Shown: in pieces, positions 63,291-64,000 of the stretch
Numbering within the stretch: the stretch's first letter is position 1
Layout of the letters: every line of letters begins with the position of its first letter
Source of the DNA: Dyadobacter sp. LHD-138
Lineage (GTDB): Bacteria > Bacteroidota > Bacteroidia > Cytophagales > Spirosomataceae
Assembly (NCBI RefSeq): GCF_030929615.1
Contig: NZ_JAVFVU010000041.1
Coordinates: 1 to 64,000 of the forward strand
Direction of reading: 5' to 3'
DNA length: 64,000 bases
Program-made: the position numbers and the translations under genes
Notes under the pieces: generated by a model
Seen by the model: only the letters and a program-made list of their open reading frames with translations
The model's database searches: none
Told to the model about the DNA's origin: nothing

Positions 63291-64000
63291 CTACTGAACA
63301 ACCTGATAAGTGTAGGATATTGTGCCGTTTGTTTGAATATACTCTACTCTATCATTCAAAACCTGATATTTGGCTCCCGTATCAATCACTTTGAAAACCA
63401 TGTTATCAAGCGGTTTTAATTTGATTTCGCCCGATTTTTCGGCTTTGTACAGGTGAAAATAGGATGCTTTTGTTTTTTCTTTATTTGTATAAGCAATCAA
63501 GGCATTATTGCCCCACCCATGATCGTAAAATCTGGCTATTACTTTGGAAGAATCTATTCCAGCAGGTAAAATATTTATCGTTTCCGGAAATTCTGGGCCC
63601 TTATAAAATATATTAGCCTCGATCGGTTCGTGGTGCTTTTCTCTTCCCTCGCAGCCATCGCAATCAACAAAATAACTAGCCTTCCCGTAATTTGGGTTGT
63701 TGTTTGAGAAATAATGGAAGGAAACTGCCATATACAACCTCTCACCATGAGAAACCCATTCTTTTCGAGCAATTTCAATCAACTCTTCCTCTGTAAGTTT
63801 TTCATGAATTAATACATCAAGATATACGACATTTTTAAACTCGTTGGTGTCAGATTCCATGATCTGATAGTCGGTGTTTCTTACCGTCTGTACTTCCTGT
63901 GGTTGTTCGGTTGCTACTGCCTGTCCGGTATTGGCCGCCGTTTCAGTTCTCTCGGAAAACAATATGATGGCAAGCACACCCAGCAATATAACGGATACTA
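63291..64000 (-). CDS. Hypothetical membrane-anchored/exported protein, 5' end outside the window
   Basis: The frame is open to the window edge, so the start is not seen. The visible N-terminal part is hydrophobic (VSVILLGVLAIILFSERTE), indicating a membrane anchor or signal. The remainder (about 215 residues) is soluble: VVYLDVLIHEKLTEEELIEI, then ARKEWVSHGERLYMAVSFHY, a two-cysteine segment CDGCEGREKHHEP and a beta-rich C-terminus. No family is recognised. The LTEEELIEIARK segment recalls small domains of Bacteroidota lipoproteins, but that is not proof. Confidence 0.6.
   Translation of the reverse strand, partial: VSVILLGVLAIILFSERTETAANTGQAVATEQPQEVQTVRNTDYQIMESDTNEFKNVVYLDVLIHEKLTEEELIEIARKEWVSHGERLYMAVSFHYFSNNNPNYGKASYFVDCDGCEGREKHHEPIEANIFYKGPEFPETINILPAGIDSSKVIARFYDHGWGNNALIAYTNKEKTKASYFHLYKAEKSGEIKLKPLDNMVFKVIDTGAKYQVLNDRVEYIQTNGTISYTYQVVQ

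Noticed and set aside
1..64000. Search for CRISPR arrays, cas genes and rRNA genes
   Set aside because: Reading through, I saw no regularly spaced direct repeats with unique spacers, no Cas-like proteins and no rRNA sequence.

Overview
The window looks like a chromosomal stretch from a Bacteroidota bacterium of the Cytophagales, close to Dyadobacter/Spirosoma. This rests on four SusC/SusD outer-membrane pairs, FecI/FecR-type sigma/anti-sigma regulation, TAnnTTTG-type promoter boxes, a type IX secretion C-terminal domain and ELWxxDGT repeats. The genus is an inference from gene content; no rRNA gene is present to settle it.

Layout. 1-4505 is an accessory, decayed border. It holds an IS110 tail, a truncated tyrosine integrase, an att-like hairpin/terminator, an XRE antitoxin/AbiEii toxin pair, a wrecked ECF sigma gene and an IS982 remnant. 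4506-15166 is locus A, on the minus strand: susC, susD, a DUF6259 protein, an SDR dehydrogenase and an MFS carrier, with a divergent LacI-type regulator. An IS200/IS605 copy sits between susC and susD. 15393-25052 is locus B: ECF sigma, FecR, an STN-type susC, susD, a FAD oxidoreductase and an exported protein with an FMN-binding-like motif. 25289-36967 is locus C: a GntR regulator, then the same five-gene cassette as locus A, extended by a galactonate-dehydratase-like enolase-superfamily enzyme. 37300-38518 is a transposase graveyard (ISL3 and Tn3 pieces). 38610-51001 is locus D: FecR, an STN-type susC, susD and three tandem exported FAD oxidoreductases, without a sigma gene. 51080-64000 is mixed: an IS1182 remnant, an orphan gene facing a cupin gene, a broken DUF4082-like lipoprotein, a structured non-coding 1.4 kb, an IS66 remnant, a T9SS ELWxxDGT protein, an intact IS21, small membrane/exported proteins, a degenerate tRNA-Arg and a DUF4393 (Abi-alpha) gene.

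How the genes work together. Loci A and C are paralogous uptake and catabolism cassettes. SusCD imports a glycan-derived ligand, the DUF6259 protein probably cleaves it in the envelope, the MFS protein carries a sugar acid or similar monomer inward, the SDR oxidises or reduces it, and in C the dehydratase acts on an aldonate. They are wired to different regulators: LacI with a CCGCAA-TCGG-TTGCGG site, and GntR with ATTGTATACAAT palindromes at both the susC promoter and its own. Loci B and D form a second type, controlled by FecI/FecR, with exported flavoproteins instead of recognisable glycoside hydrolases.

The most interesting new signal is shared only by loci B and D. In each, the DNA just upstream of susC carries, on the opposite strand, a TAnnTTTG box at the susC start followed about 120 bp later by a strong hairpin with a T-tract. 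This layout would make a short RNA divergent or antisense to the susC leader, reminiscent of DonS-type RNAs of Bacteroides fragilis. A second unexplained structure is the non-coding 54520-55400 stretch, with spaced inverted repeats and two related palindromes.
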